The notes beneath the pieces are model-generated. The model did not search any database. It had not been told where the DNA came from and saw nothing but the letters and a program-made list of their open reading frames with translations. 61,218 nucleotides of DNA from Marisimplicoccus sp038110465. Lineage in GTDB: Bacteria; Bacteroidota; Bacteroidia; Flavobacteriales; Flavobacteriaceae. The DNA is taken from assembly GCA_038110465.1 (NCBI GenBank), contig JAYNJU010000007.1:1-61218 (forward strand). Reading direction: 5' to 3'. Made by a program: the position numbers and the translations under genes. Positions 1 through 9,231 of this stretch are shown piece after piece (position 1 is the stretch's first letter; each line of letters starts with the position of its first letter).

Positions 1-164
1 TTTATTGGGCAATTATCAAATGCAGAGAAAATTTCAGATCCTTTAGGATAACATACTGATGATGAATATTCATTTTTTACAAATGAAATAAGCTCTTTAA
101 AATAATCTTTATTGAATTCTGTGTCTAGAAGATCTTTCCAGGAATCTTCAATTTTTATTGACAT
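1..164 (-). CDS. ung: Uracil-DNA glycosylase, N-terminal part (runs off the window)
   Basis: Only the first 54 codons are present, starting at the ATG at 164-162 and continuing past base 1. The N-terminus (MSIKIEDSWKDLL) and the later stretch YPKGSEIFSAFDNCPI match the family-1 uracil-DNA glycosylase start, where a 'SW' helix precedes a 'YP-x-G-x-x-IF-x-AF' segment just before the catalytic GQDPYH motif. That motif would lie outside the window. The family removes uracil from DNA to begin base excision repair. The start overlaps the end of the upstream symporter gene by 17 bp, so the two are probably co-transcribed and translationally coupled. The assignment rests on the N-terminal pattern alone. 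Confidence 0.8.
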   Translation of the reverse strand, partial: MSIKIEDSWKDLLDTEFNKDYFKELISFVKNEYSSSVCYPKGSEIFSAFDNCPI

Positions 165-1425
165 CTTTAGGATCCTTAAGTTTGCCAACTGATTTTGCAA
201 CAATCATAGAAACTGCAGCATCACCTGTAACATTCACTATAGTTCTACACATATCAAGTGGTCTATCAACTGCAATTATAAGAGCTAATCCAGCTTCTGG
301 AATACCAGCTTGGCCAAGCACGATTACCAGCATTACAATTCCAGCACTTGGAACAGCTGCAGCACCAATAGAAGCAAGCGTTGCAGTTACAATAATTCCT
401 AGTTGAGCTCCAAGACTAAGATCTAGACCAAAGGCCTGAGCTATAAATACTGCTGCAACTGCCTGATAAACACTTGTTCCATCCATATTTACTGTAGCAC
501 CAATTGGAAGAACAAAACTTGTAATTTCTTTATCAACTCCTAGTTTATTTTCTGCACAATCCATTGTAACTGGAAGAGTTGCAGCACTTGAACTCGTTGA
601 AAAACCTAGTAATTGAGCAGCTGATATACCTTTCATAAAAAATGAAGGATTTGTATTGGTAATAACTTTTACAAGAATATTATATACAATTATCATTAAA
701 ATAAGACCAATAATTAATGTAAGTGAATACATACCAAGAGCTATAAATAAGTCTAAACTAGGTGACTCCACAACTAGTGTAGCTAAAAGGGCAAAAACTC
801 CGTATGGAGCTGATTCCATAATAAGGTCTATTAATTTTAGAATAATTGAATTTAAACCGTCAAAAAAATCTTTTACTGGTTTGGCATGTTTTGGATCAAT
901 TAAAATAATACCCACTCCAAAAAATATTGCAAAGAATATCACTTGAAGCATATTTCTATTATTTGTAGCAGCATCAAAAATGTTTGAAGGAACTATATCA
1001 ACCAAAGGTTGAAGTGGACCACTCTCAGCTTGTTGTTGAGCTTGTTGCTGTTTCTCAATAACACCTTGTTCATATTCTTGAACAAGGTCTATTCTAGTTT
1101 CTTCTGTGATTGTACTTCCAGGTTGAACTATATTAACAAGGATAAGTCCAATTATAACCGCAGTTACCGTTGTACAAATATAAATTCCAAGTGTTCTAGT
1201 ACCAATAGTAGACAACTTTGAAATATCTTTTAAATCCGATATACCCTTTACTAATGATGCAAGAATTAATGGCATTGCAATCAATTTTAAAAGGTTAATA
1301 AATATTGTTCCAAATGGCTTAACCCAATCTTTAATAAAGTCAGATCCAAAACTGGTCTGAGACATCACAAGACCAAATACTACTCCTAATGCCATTCCAA
1401 TAATTATTTTCCAATGCAGCTTCAT
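148..1425 (-). CDS. Dicarboxylate/amino acid:cation symporter (DAACS/SDF family)
   Basis: This 425-residue polytopic inner-membrane protein imports acidic amino acids or C4-dicarboxylates using a sodium or proton gradient. It carries the family hallmarks in order: the serine-rich re-entrant loop (STSSSAATLPVTMDC, about residues 274-288), the NMDGT motif (about 312-316) that binds sodium, and the C-terminal DRPLDMCRTIVNVTGDA segment holding the substrate-binding Asp/Arg/Asn residues. Length is normal for the family. The variable loop after the third helix is unusually glutamine-rich (EKQQQAQQQAES, about 122-135). It starts 2 nt after the end of aroC and overlaps ung, so it sits in the middle of an aroC-symporter-ung transcription unit. 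The exact substrate cannot be told from sequence. Confidence 0.9.
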   Translation of the reverse strand: MKLHWKIIIGMALGVVFGLVMSQTSFGSDFIKDWVKPFGTIFINLLKLIAMPLILASLVKGISDLKDISKLSTIGTRTLGIYICTTVTAVIIGLILVNIVQPGSTITEETRIDLVQEYEQGVIEKQQQAQQQAESGPLQPLVDIVPSNIFDAATNNRNMLQVIFFAIFFGVGIILIDPKHAKPVKDFFDGLNSIILKLIDLIMESAPYGVFALLATLVVESPSLDLFIALGMYSLTLIIGLILMIIVYNILVKVITNTNPSFFMKGISAAQLLGFSTSSSAATLPVTMDCAENKLGVDKEITSFVLPIGATVNMDGTSVYQAVAAVFIAQAFGLDLSLGAQLGIIVTATLASIGAAAVPSAGIVMLVIVLGQAGIPEAGLALIIAVDRPLDMCRTIVNVTGDAAVSMIVAKSVGKLKDPKDVNKN

Positions 1426-1427
1426 AA

Positions 1428-2647
1428 TTAGATTTTTGAAAGTTTATTTAATAAAAAGTAATCAGCTAATACTAGAGCTGACATAGCTTCAACTATGGGA
1501 ACTGCTCTTGGAACTACACAAGGGTCATGTCTACCTTTCCCACTGACTTTTACTTCATTTCCATGACTATCAATAGAATCTTGATCTCTCATGATGGTTG
1601 AAACAGGTTTAAATGCTACGTTAAAATATATATCCATTCCATTTGAAATTCCACCCTGAATTCCTCCAGAATAATTTGTTTTAGTTGATCCATCTGAATT
1701 AAAAGAGTCATTATGTTCTGAACCATTCATAGCTGATCCAGAAAATCCACTTCCAAACTCAAATCCTTTTACGGCATTAATTGAAAGCATTGCTTTTCCG
1801 AGTTCTGCATGAAGTTTATCAAAAACTGGCTCACCAAGACCAATCGGTACATTTCTGATTATACATGAAATTATACCTCCAACTGTATCACCATTTTTTC
1901 TAGTTAGCTTAATAAGATCCTCCATTTCCTGAGACTTATCAAGATCTGGACATCTTACAATTGATTTTTCAATATTTTCAAAGTTTACATTTGATATGTC
2001 GTAGTCATATTTAATCTTACCAACAGAGGAAACAAAAGCATTATACTTTACATCTTTTAGAAGAAGTTTTGCNNNNNNNNNNNNNNNNNNNNNNNNNNNN
2101 NNNNNNNNNNNNNNNNNNNNNNNNNNNNNNNNNNNNNNNNNNNNNNNNNNNNNNNNNNNNNNNNNNNNNNNNTACCAACAGAGGAAACAAAAGCATTATA
2201 CTTTACATCTTTTAGAAGAAGTTTTGCTATTGAACCAGCAACAACTCTTACAACAGTCTCTCTAGCTGAGCTTCTACCACCTCCCCTATAATCTCTAAAT
2301 CCATATTTTTTATCATATACAAAATCAGCATGAGAAGGTCTGTAACTATCTTTAATATGGGAATAATCTTTAGATTTTTGATCTTGATTTACTATAATAA
2401 ATCCTATTGGAGTACCTGTAGTTTTACCTTCAAAAGTTCCAGAAAGAAATTCAACTGAATCATCTTCTTTTCTTTGAGTAACAATTTTTGATTGTCCTGG
2501 CCTTCTTCTATTTAATTCTGAATTAATAAAATCTAAATCTATTTCAACACCAGCTGGACACCCATCAATCACACCTCCAAGTGCTTTACCATGAGATTCA
2601 CCAAATGATGAAATTTTAAAGATATTTCCGAATGAATTTCCAGCCAT
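1428..2647 (-). CDS. aroC: Chorismate synthase, interrupted by an assembly gap
   Basis: Chorismate synthase converts 5-enolpyruvylshikimate-3-phosphate to chorismate, the last shikimate-pathway step, using reduced FMN. The N-terminal half shows MAGNSFG, the catalytic GESHG (about residues 16-20), RRRPGQS, RPSHAD and GGGRSSARET. The C-terminal half shows SGFSGSAMNGSEHND, GGIQGGISNG and HDPCVVPRAVPIVEA. Between them lie 100 N bases (2073-2172) flanked by the same 55-bp sequence on both sides. Removing one copy and the Ns leaves 1065 bp, an open frame of 354 residues, which is the normal family length. The gene is therefore very probably intact in the organism. It heads the aroC-symporter-ung unit; aroK of the same pathway lies at 60279-60806. 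Confidence 0.93.
2018..2072. repeat. 55-bp direct repeat, left copy (contig overlap)
   Basis: These 55 bases are identical to 2173-2227 and directly abut the left edge of the N gap. Both copies encode the same part of chorismate synthase in the same frame. This is what a scaffolder leaves when two contigs overlap by one k-mer length but are joined with a fixed 100-N spacer. It is read as an artefact, not a biological duplication. Confidence 0.9.
2073..2172. other. Assembly gap of exactly 100 N
   Basis: A run of 100 undetermined bases, a conventional placeholder length. Because the flanks repeat the same 55 bp and the joined frame is intact once collapsed, the real gap length is probably minus 55 bp, meaning nothing is missing. 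Confidence 0.97.
2173..2227. repeat. 55-bp direct repeat, right copy (contig overlap)
   Basis: Identical to 2018-2072 and directly abutting the right edge of the N gap. It is the second copy of the presumed contig-end overlap inside aroC. Confidence 0.9.
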
Positions 2648-2676
2648 AGCTTGAATTATAAAGATAAGACCTTATA

Positions 2677-4065
2677 TCAAAAAATTCTACCAGGATTTAA
2701 GATATTTTTTGGGTCAATAGATTTTTTAATCAATCTCATTAGGTTAATTTCATCTTCGCTTCTACTTTTTATTAGATATTTCTTTTTATCAAGACCAATA
2801 CCATGTTCTGCAGAAATAGACCCATTAACTTTTTCAGTAGCATTATAAATAACATCATTAATAGCTGACTTTAATTCTTTATCATCTGAATCTTTACCTA
2901 TTATAAAATGAATATTTCCATCAGCTATATGACCAAATGGAAAAATAGTCTTTACACCATCTACTGACTCTAATTTTGTTGAAATTTGATCTATAACATC
3001 ACCTATTAAGTCAACTGGTATACTTATATCAAATTGTTGATCAAATTCTTTTTCTTCAGCAAGAACAGCAACATCTTCTCTAATACCCCAAATATTTAAT
3101 TGCTCTTTTTCATCTTTACCAATTACAGCGTCTTCAATTATTCCACTATTAAGAGAATCCATAACTGCATTTTCAAAAAAAGTATAATCATTGTCAAAAT
3201 CTCCTCCCATAAATTCAATAAAAACATAATACTTGTAGCTATCAGGTAAATATTTTTTATAAACTGTTTTATCGCTTACCATTTGAGTGTAAGTTTTATT
3301 CCATAGCATCTCAAATCCTGTTAAGTTTTTTGAAATTTTATTTTCCATGAATCTTAACAACTCCAGAACCTTACTATAATCATTTATTGCAGCTAAGGCT
3401 GTATATCTTGTTTTTGGATGCTGATAAAGCCTAAGAACAACTTTAGTTACTACTCCAAGAGTTCCTTCAGAACCTATAAAAAACTGCTTCAAATCATATC
3501 CAGAGTTATCCTTCATCAATTTTTTTAGTGATGAAATTATAGTACCATCAGGAAGAACAACTTCTAAACCTAAAACAAGATTTCTGGTCATTCCATATTT
3601 AAAGACCCTTAAGCCACCTGCATTAGTTGAAATTGCACCACCAATTTGAGCAGAACCTCTTGCACCAAAATTTAAAGGAAGCAAAAGGTCTTTTTCTTTA
3701 GCAGCGTTTATTAGATCTTCAATAATAGCTCCTGATTCACATGTGAGAGTTTTTCCTTTATCATCTATTTCTAGAATATTATTCATCTTTTCAAGTGAAA
3801 TAACCACTTGATTATTATTTGCGATTGTAGAACCTACAAGATTAGTTAACCCTCCGTGAATAATTACTTCTTGATGATTATCATAGCATATTTTTAAGAT
3901 GGATGATACTTCTTTTGTATTTTTTGGTTGTAGAAGACAAATAGAATCTAATGGTATATCTGTTTTCCATATATGATAAAATCTACTTTTTAATGAACTC
4001 CCAGTGATTATTGATGAGTCATCTAGAATAGTTTTAAATGAATTAATTAACTCTTTATAGTCCAT
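2677..4065 (-). CDS. FAD-linked oxidase, GlcD / D-lactate dehydrogenase type
   Basis: A 462-residue flavoprotein of the glycolate oxidase subunit D / D-lactate dehydrogenase family, which oxidises 2-hydroxyacids and passes electrons to the respiratory chain or another acceptor. The N-terminal FAD-binding-4 domain (about residues 45-220) includes VIIHGGLTNLVG and the GARGSAQIGGAISTNAGG pyrophosphate-binding segment. The C-terminal FAD-oxidase domain contains HIADGNIHF (about 377-385) and SAEHGIGLDKKKYL (about 412-425), and the protein ends with the typical IDPKNILNPGRIF. It starts with ATG 57 bp from the divergent TlpA-like gene and ends 29 bp before aroC. No GlcE or GlcF partner is nearby. 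D-lactate, glycolate or another 2-hydroxyacid are all possible substrates. Confidence 0.85.
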   Translation of the reverse strand: MDYKELINSFKTILDDSSIITGSSLKSRFYHIWKTDIPLDSICLLQPKNTKEVSSILKICYDNHQEVIIHGGLTNLVGSTIANNNQVVISLEKMNNILEIDDKGKTLTCESGAIIEDLINAAKEKDLLLPLNFGARGSAQIGGAISTNAGGLRVFKYGMTRNLVLGLEVVLPDGTIISSLKKLMKDNSGYDLKQFFIGSEGTLGVVTKVVLRLYQHPKTRYTALAAINDYSKVLELLRFMENKISKNLTGFEMLWNKTYTQMVSDKTVYKKYLPDSYKYYVFIEFMGGDFDNDYTFFENAVMDSLNSGIIEDAVIGKDEKEQLNIWGIREDVAVLAEEKEFDQQFDISIPVDLIGDVIDQISTKLESVDGVKTIFPFGHIADGNIHFIIGKDSDDKELKSAINDVIYNATEKVNGSISAEHGIGLDKKKYLIKSRSEDEINLMRLIKKSIDPKNILNPGRIF

Positions 4066-4110
4066 TTTAACTTAACATTACGTTAACTCAAGATATTAAA
4101 TTTAAAAAAC

Positions 4111-4118
4111 TAAATTTG
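4111..4118 (+). promoter_or_regulatory. Bacteroidota -7 box TAAATTTG before the TlpA-like gene
   Basis: TAAATTTG matches the Bacteroidota primary sigma -7 consensus TAnnTTTG exactly. It ends only 4 nt before the GTG start at 4123, so the transcript would begin at or very near the start codon. No good -33 TTG is visible at 19-nt spacing. Confidence 0.55.
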
Positions 4119-4122
4119 CAGT

Positions 4123-5244
4123 GTGAAAAATAAATTTATCAAATTATCGGCATTATCGTTAGTTTTAGCTACAACGTCTTGTAGTAACAAAAACGGTTAT
4201 ACAATTGATGGATCAGTTAATGTAGAAGATAACACTAAAGTTTATGTGCTTCAAGCTGACCAAAATAATCAACCATATATTCAAGATTCAACATCTGTCA
4301 AATCAAACAAATTCTCTTTTAAAGGAATTTCTGCAACACCAGAAATCAGTTATTTACAAGTTGAAGGTGTTAATGGATATGTAATGGTAATATTAGAAAA
4401 AGGTTCAATTAAAGCTGATATTTATAGAGATAGTATCTCAAAATCCTCGGTTACCGGTACAATTTCTAATGATGATTTTATAAAATATAAAGCAGAAACA
4501 AAATCTCTAGTTGATTACATGAACGAAGTATCTTTTGCAACTCAAAATGCAATCATGGATGGTGATATGGCTACTGCTGAAAATCTTCAAAAAGATTACA
4601 AAAGAAAAGAACAAGAAGTACTTCTTTATGAATGGGATTTCATTATAGATAATTTAGATTCTTACATGTCTGCTTTGCTTTTGGAAGTATTTATGGTTGA
4701 AAATAAAGTAAATAAGGATAGTATTATTGATGTATATGAAAGTTTTTCAAACAGGATTAAAGTAAGTAATGTTGGTAAAAATATAGCTGACTTACTGAAT
4801 CAATATGCTGATCCTATTGAAGTTGGAGAAACTGCTCCAGATTTTACAGGACCATCTGTTGATGGTACTAATATTACTTTCAGTAAGGTCCTAGGTAAGG
4901 TTACCCTTCTTGATTTCTGGGCTGCTTGGTGTAGACCTTGTAGAGTTGAAAACCCAAATTTAGTTAGACTTCATAATAAATATAAAAACGAAGGTCTTCA
5001 AATTGTTGGTGTTTCTCTTGATAGAACTAAAGATCAATGGTTACAAGCAATTGAAGATGATGCTTTACCATGGATACATATTTCAAATCTAGACTTTTGG
5101 AATGATCCTATTGCAAGAAAATATAGTATTAGGGCTATTCCTCAATCTTATTTAGTAGATGAAAATGGTATTGTAATTGGTAAAAATCTAAGAGGTAACG
5201 ATCTAGAAGAAAAAATTAAATTTGCATTATCATTAAATGATTGA
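4123..5244 (+). CDS. TlpA-family thiol-disulfide lipoprotein with N-terminal DUF4369-like domain
   Basis: This 373-residue protein begins with a lipoprotein signal (MKNKFIKLSALSLVLATTSC; lipidated Cys20). A DUF4369-like beta domain follows (about 25-130: 'YTIDGSVN', 'VYVLQAD'), then a helical linker, then a thioredoxin-fold TlpA domain (about 235-370) with an intact WCRPC active site (Trp269, Cys270, Cys273). Such proteins are membrane-anchored on the periplasmic side and reduce or exchange disulfides of exported proteins. The GTG start is favoured because it gives a complete signal peptide and lies just behind a promoter box. The gene is followed after 3 nt by an acyltransferase gene, probably as one operon. 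A second TlpA-fold lipoprotein at 30435-31838 has lost the cysteines. Confidence 0.88.
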   Translation: MKNKFIKLSALSLVLATTSCSNKNGYTIDGSVNVEDNTKVYVLQADQNNQPYIQDSTSVKSNKFSFKGISATPEISYLQVEGVNGYVMVILEKGSIKADIYRDSISKSSVTGTISNDDFIKYKAETKSLVDYMNEVSFATQNAIMDGDMATAENLQKDYKRKEQEVLLYEWDFIIDNLDSYMSALLLEVFMVENKVNKDSIIDVYESFSNRIKVSNVGKNIADLLNQYADPIEVGETAPDFTGPSVDGTNITFSKVLGKVTLLDFWAAWCRPCRVENPNLVRLHNKYKNEGLQIVGVSLDRTKDQWLQAIEDDALPWIHISNLDFWNDPIARKYSIRAIPQSYLVDENGIVIGKNLRGNDLEEKIKFALSLND

Positions 5245-5247
5245 TAA

Positions 5248-6111
5248 TTGCATTTTCTAGTTTATATTCTTTCTTACCCACTAATTAAAATTTTATCCAT
5301 AACTCCTTTTAGGATACTTTATTTTGTATCTGATATAATTTCCTTTTTACTGCACAAAGTTTTTAAATACAGATTAAGTGTTGTAAGAAATAATCTAAAA
5401 CTAGTATTTAATGATAAGACTGATAGTCAATTAAAAAAAATTGAGAAAAACTTCTATAAATATTTTTCAGATATAAGTTTAGAGAGTATTAAACCTTTAG
5501 GAATGAGCAAAAAGCAAATGATTAAGAGATGTACATACGAAAATATTGAGGTATTGAAAAAAATTCAAGAAAAAAAGAAAAACATCATTCTAATATGTGG
5601 CCATTATTCAAATTTTGAATGGCTTAATTCAATTGGATACAATACTTTAGGAAATGTTTATGGTATCTATACTCCTATGACAAATAAATATATTGATAAT
5701 TTATTTCAAAAAATTAGGAAAAAACATGAGGCATATTTAATCTCACGATATAAGATCAAAGATTTTATGAATAATCTTGATCCTGAAAAATATTATTTAT
5801 TTGGTTTCGCTGCTGATCAGTCACCAAGAAAAGTTGGAAAGTCATACATCAATTATTTTCTAGGTCAAAAGGTGCCTATATTCACTGGCGCTGAAAGATT
5901 TTCAAGAGAATTCAACTTATCGGTTGTATTTGCAGATGTCACTAGAATAAAAAGAGGATTTTATAAGACAACATTTACAGAAATTTTAGATAAAAAAGAC
6001 AGTGAATATAGTATTACCGATCAATTTATTAAATTACTTGAAAGTCAAATTAAAAGAGATCCGAGTCAGTATTTTTGGACTCACAACAGGTTTAAGCATT
6101 TGATGAACTAG
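5248..6111 (+). CDS. Lysophospholipid acyltransferase, LpxL/HtrB type (lipid A late acylation)
   Basis: A 287-residue inner-membrane protein resembling LpxL/HtrB acyltransferases, which add secondary acyl chains to lipid A at the cytoplasmic face. The N-terminus is hydrophobic (about residues 1-38). The catalytic HX4D/E-type motif is GHYSNFEW (His near 118, Glu near 123), followed by a 'DQSPRKVGKSYINYFLGQKVPIFTGAERF' type substrate-pocket region (about 190-220). The TTG start at 5248 gives the MHFLVYILSYP opening seen in flavobacterial homologues and lies 3 nt after the preceding stop. The last four bases (CTAG) are shared with the stop of convergent glmM. Which acyl chain it transfers is not readable. 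Confidence 0.85.
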   Translation: MHFLVYILSYPLIKILSITPFRILYFVSDIISFLLHKVFKYRLSVVRNNLKLVFNDKTDSQLKKIEKNFYKYFSDISLESIKPLGMSKKQMIKRCTYENIEVLKKIQEKKKNIILICGHYSNFEWLNSIGYNTLGNVYGIYTPMTNKYIDNLFQKIRKKHEAYLISRYKIKDFMNNLDPEKYYLFGFAADQSPRKVGKSYINYFLGQKVPIFTGAERFSREFNLSVVFADVTRIKRGFYKTTFTEILDKKDSEYSITDQFIKLLESQIKRDPSQYFWTHNRFKHLMN

Positions 6112-7493
6112 GATAAATCCTTTATTTCTTTTTCAATCATTAAAGCTATATCATCTGCTATATTTTGAGAACTTGACTCAGAAAAAATTCTTACAATAGG
6201 CTCAGTATTAGATTTCCTCATGTGCACCCACCCATTATCGAAGTCAATTCTAACACCATCTTCTGTATTAGGAGATAGATCAGAATATTTATTTACAATT
6301 TTGTCAAATGCTGAGTCTATTAATGCAGAATCTTTTAATGATATCTTGAGCTTTTTCATGTAGTAAATAGGATAATCTTTCATTATCTCAGAGACAGCTT
6401 TACCTTTTTTTACGATTAATCCTAGGAATAAAGCGATCCCTACAAGAGCATCTCTTCCATAATGAAGCTCTGGGTAAATTATACCTCCCCCACCTTCTCC
6501 TCCAACAATAGCTCCAACTTCTTTCATTTTTTTTACTACATTCATTTCTCCTACAGGAGTAAAGTAATAATCGCAACCATACTTTTTTGTAATGTCTTTT
6601 AATGCATTTGATGAAGATAGAGTTGACACAGTAGATCCTTTCTTTTGTGAAAGAACAAAATCAGAACATAATACTTGTGTATTTTCCTCACTTAATATTT
6701 CACCATTTTCATCAAAAAAAACTAATCTGTCAACATCAGGGTCAACAGCAATTCCAAAGTCTGATTTATTCTTTACAATTTCTTTGGATAATTCTTCTAA
6801 GTTTTCTTTTAAAGGTTCAGGAGTATGTGAGAATTTACCCTCAATTTCTGAATTTATAATTTGATATGAAATATCAAGTTTATCAAGAAGCTTAGGAATA
6901 GAAATTGCCCCACCAGAATTTATGGCATCAGCAGTTATATTGATATTTAATTTTTTAATATCATTTATTGGTAAAATTTCAAGATTGACAATTGCATTTA
7001 TATGATCTTCAATCAAATTATGATATGTATCTATTGATCCTAACTTATCGTTGGGCGAAAATTCATAAGTCTCTTTTTCTGAATTTTTAATTACTTCAAC
7101 AACATCTTCTCTTGCTAAAAACTCTCCATATGAATTAAAAAATTTTAGCCCATTATATTCTTCAGGATTATGACTTGCAGTAATCATTAAACCAGCGACT
7201 GATTCGTTATTTAGAACTCCCCAACATAAAGTAGGAGTTGTAGATATACCACAATCAATTACATTAATTCCCATTGAAGAAAAAACAGAATTTACAATTT
7301 GATGAATAACTTTACCTGACTTTCTTCCATCCCTACCCGTCATAACTGTATATGAAGTTTTATTGGGATATTTTTTCTTTAAAAAAATAGAAAATCCAGC
7401 TATAGAATTGACAACATCTATAGGTGTTAAATTTTTATTATTTTCGCCACCAATTGTTCCTCTAAATCCAGAAATGTTTTTTATTAGAGTCAT
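6108..7493 (-). CDS. glmM: Phosphoglucosamine mutase / phosphohexomutase
   Basis: A 461-residue alpha-D-phosphohexomutase. Visible motifs are the phosphoserine loop TASHNPEEYNGLKF (Ser near residue 104), the Mg2+ loop DPDVDRL (about 246-252), the sugar-binding loop GEGGGG (about 327-332) and the C-terminal phosphate loop RKSNTEPIVRIF (about 427-438). In Bacteroidota this form is normally annotated GlmM, which interconverts glucosamine-6- and 1-phosphate for peptidoglycan and LPS precursors. Phosphomannomutase or phosphoglucomutase activity cannot be excluded. The start MTLIKNISGFRGTIGG is typical of flavobacterial members. A TATATTTA box on the minus strand (7502-7509) lies 8 nt upstream of the ATG. 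The gene overlaps the convergent acyltransferase gene by 4 nt. Confidence 0.88.
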   Translation of the reverse strand: MTLIKNISGFRGTIGGENNKNLTPIDVVNSIAGFSIFLKKKYPNKTSYTVMTGRDGRKSGKVIHQIVNSVFSSMGINVIDCGISTTPTLCWGVLNNESVAGLMITASHNPEEYNGLKFFNSYGEFLAREDVVEVIKNSEKETYEFSPNDKLGSIDTYHNLIEDHINAIVNLEILPINDIKKLNINITADAINSGGAISIPKLLDKLDISYQIINSEIEGKFSHTPEPLKENLEELSKEIVKNKSDFGIAVDPDVDRLVFFDENGEILSEENTQVLCSDFVLSQKKGSTVSTLSSSNALKDITKKYGCDYYFTPVGEMNVVKKMKEVGAIVGGEGGGGIIYPELHYGRDALVGIALFLGLIVKKGKAVSEIMKDYPIYYMKKLKISLKDSALIDSAFDKIVNKYSDLSPNTEDGVRIDFDNGWVHMRKSNTEPIVRIFSESSSQNIADDIALMIEKEIKDLS

Positions 7494-7537
7494 ACTTATT
7501 GTAAATATATAAATTGTAAATTACACCTTATTTTATT

Positions 7538-9226
7538 ATGAAAAAATATATCCCATATCTACTATCATTTCTAATTTTTAGCTGCACAAAAACATATAAT
7601 CCAGCAGTAGTATCTGCAAGGAAAGAGGCTTCTGATATAGGGGTTGAAATTATGAAAAAAGGCGGAAACGCTTTTGATGCTATGATAGCAACACATTTAG
7701 CCCTTGCAGTTGCTTATCCAATTGCAGGAAATATTGGTGGAGGTGGATTTGTTGTATATAGAACATATAATGGAGAAAGTGGATCACTTGATTTTAGAGA
7801 AAAAGCTCCGGGTAATGCATACAAGGATATGTATTTAGATGAAAATGGTGATGTAATTGAAGATATGAGTACTCTTGGTGGTGCTGCAGTAGGTGTTCCT
7901 GGTTCTATATCTGGAATATTTGAAATTCATTCTAAATTTGGATCTCTTCCGATTTCTGAACTTTTTCAACCAGCAATAGACCTAGCTAGAAATGGATTTA
8001 TTGTGACTAAAAAACAAGAGTCTGCATTAGAAGAAAAGTTAGATGACTTTATAAAAATTAACGGGGAGAATTCTCTTTTTTCAAAAAAATACAAAGAGGG
8101 AGATACAATTAAAATTGAAAATCTAGCAAAAACATTAGAAAAAATTGCAATTGAAGGACCTGATGGATTTTATAAAGGTGAAATTGCAAATAGTATTGTA
8201 AGTGAGGTAAATAACAGCGGAGGTATTATTTCGCTTGAAGATCTTGAAAACTACAATTCTGTTTGGAGGGATCCAATAAAATTTATGTATAAGGATTTAG
8301 AAGTGATTTCAATGCCACTTCCTTCTAGTGGAGGTATTTTACTTGGTCAAATGTTAAAAGCAATAGAGAAGTATAATATTGGTGAATATGGGCATAATTC
8401 TGTTGAATCTATTCAACTTTTAGTTGAGGCAGAAAGGAGAGCCTACGCAGATAGAAGTTATTTTATGGGTGATCCTGATTTTAATAAATTACCTGTATAT
8501 GAACTTATGGATGAAGAATATGTGAATAATAGAATGGAATCATTTTCATGGGAGAGAGCAACACCATCCTCAGAAGTATCCCATGGAGATATAGTAATTA
8601 ATGAAAGTGACCAAACTACACATTACTCAATAATTGATAAATTCGGTAATTCTGTCTCAGTTACAACTACTTTGAATACTAATTATGGTTCTAAGGTTTT
8701 TGTTGAAGAAGGGGGATTCTTCTTGAATAACGAAATGGATGATTTTAGCTCTAAACCAGGCTATCCTAATACATTCGGATTAATAGGAAGCGAAGCCAAT
8801 TCAATTCAACCAAATAAAAGAATGCTTAGCTCAATGACGCCAACAATTGTAGTAAAAGACAACAAGCCTTCATTAATAGTTGGTACTCCCGGAGGTTCAA
8901 CAATAATTACTTCAGTTTTACAGACAATATTGAATGTATATGAGTATGGGATGAATGTTCAAGAAGCAGTAAACGCTCCTAGATTTCATCATCAATGGCT
9001 TCCTGATGTTGTAATCATAGAAGAGGGAGGTTATGATGAAGAAAAACTATCAATTCTAAGTTCAAAAGGCTATTTGATGGTTCCACTACCAATAAATGTT
9101 AATACTGCTGGAATGTCAGCTAGATCTTCTATTGGTAGAGTTGATGCTATTTTAATTGATGAAAAAGGTAATGTTTCAGGTGGAGCTGATCCTAGAGGAG
9201 ATGATCATGCTTCAATATTAGAATAA
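7538..9226 (+). CDS. ggt: Gamma-glutamyltransferase, predicted lipoprotein
   Basis: This 562-residue N-terminal-nucleophile hydrolase cleaves or transfers the gamma-glutamyl group of glutathione and related peptides in the periplasm. The precursor has a lipobox signal (MKKYIPYLLSFLIFSC; Cys16). The large-subunit portion includes GGNAFDAMIATHLALAV and NIGGGGFVVYR. The autocleavage/nucleophile site is the first Thr of QTTHYS (Thr360). The small subunit has GGFFLNNEMDDFS and RMLSSMTPTIV, the latter carrying the two serines that bind the substrate carboxylate. Length is typical of the family. It is followed 5 nt later by uvrA on the same strand, so the two probably share a transcript although their functions are unrelated. 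Confidence 0.93.
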   Translation: MKKYIPYLLSFLIFSCTKTYNPAVVSARKEASDIGVEIMKKGGNAFDAMIATHLALAVAYPIAGNIGGGGFVVYRTYNGESGSLDFREKAPGNAYKDMYLDENGDVIEDMSTLGGAAVGVPGSISGIFEIHSKFGSLPISELFQPAIDLARNGFIVTKKQESALEEKLDDFIKINGENSLFSKKYKEGDTIKIENLAKTLEKIAIEGPDGFYKGEIANSIVSEVNNSGGIISLEDLENYNSVWRDPIKFMYKDLEVISMPLPSSGGILLGQMLKAIEKYNIGEYGHNSVESIQLLVEAERRAYADRSYFMGDPDFNKLPVYELMDEEYVNNRMESFSWERATPSSEVSHGDIVINESDQTTHYSIIDKFGNSVSVTTTLNTNYGSKVFVEEGGFFLNNEMDDFSSKPGYPNTFGLIGSEANSIQPNKRMLSSMTPTIVVKDNKPSLIVGTPGGSTIITSVLQTILNVYEYGMNVQEAVNAPRFHHQWLPDVVIIEEGGYDEEKLSILSSKGYLMVPLPINVNTAGMSARSSIGRVDAILIDEKGNVSGGADPRGDDHASILE

Positions 9227-9231
9227 TTAAG

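Noticed and set aside
1009..1221. Small plus-strand protein opposite the symporter gene
   Set aside because: It lies entirely antisense to a well-supported membrane transporter, has low-complexity composition and no start signal of its own.
1428..2647. aroC as a pseudogene or as two separate genes
   Set aside because: The break coincides with a 100-N gap bordered by an identical 55-bp overlap; collapsing it restores the full frame and normal length.
4066..4110. Operator made of TTAAC/GTTAA inverted repeats between the GlcD-like and TlpA-like genes
   Set aside because: A TTAAC-N5-GTTAA palindrome is visible, but in such AT-rich DNA short palindromes are frequent and no second copy or regulator gene supports it.
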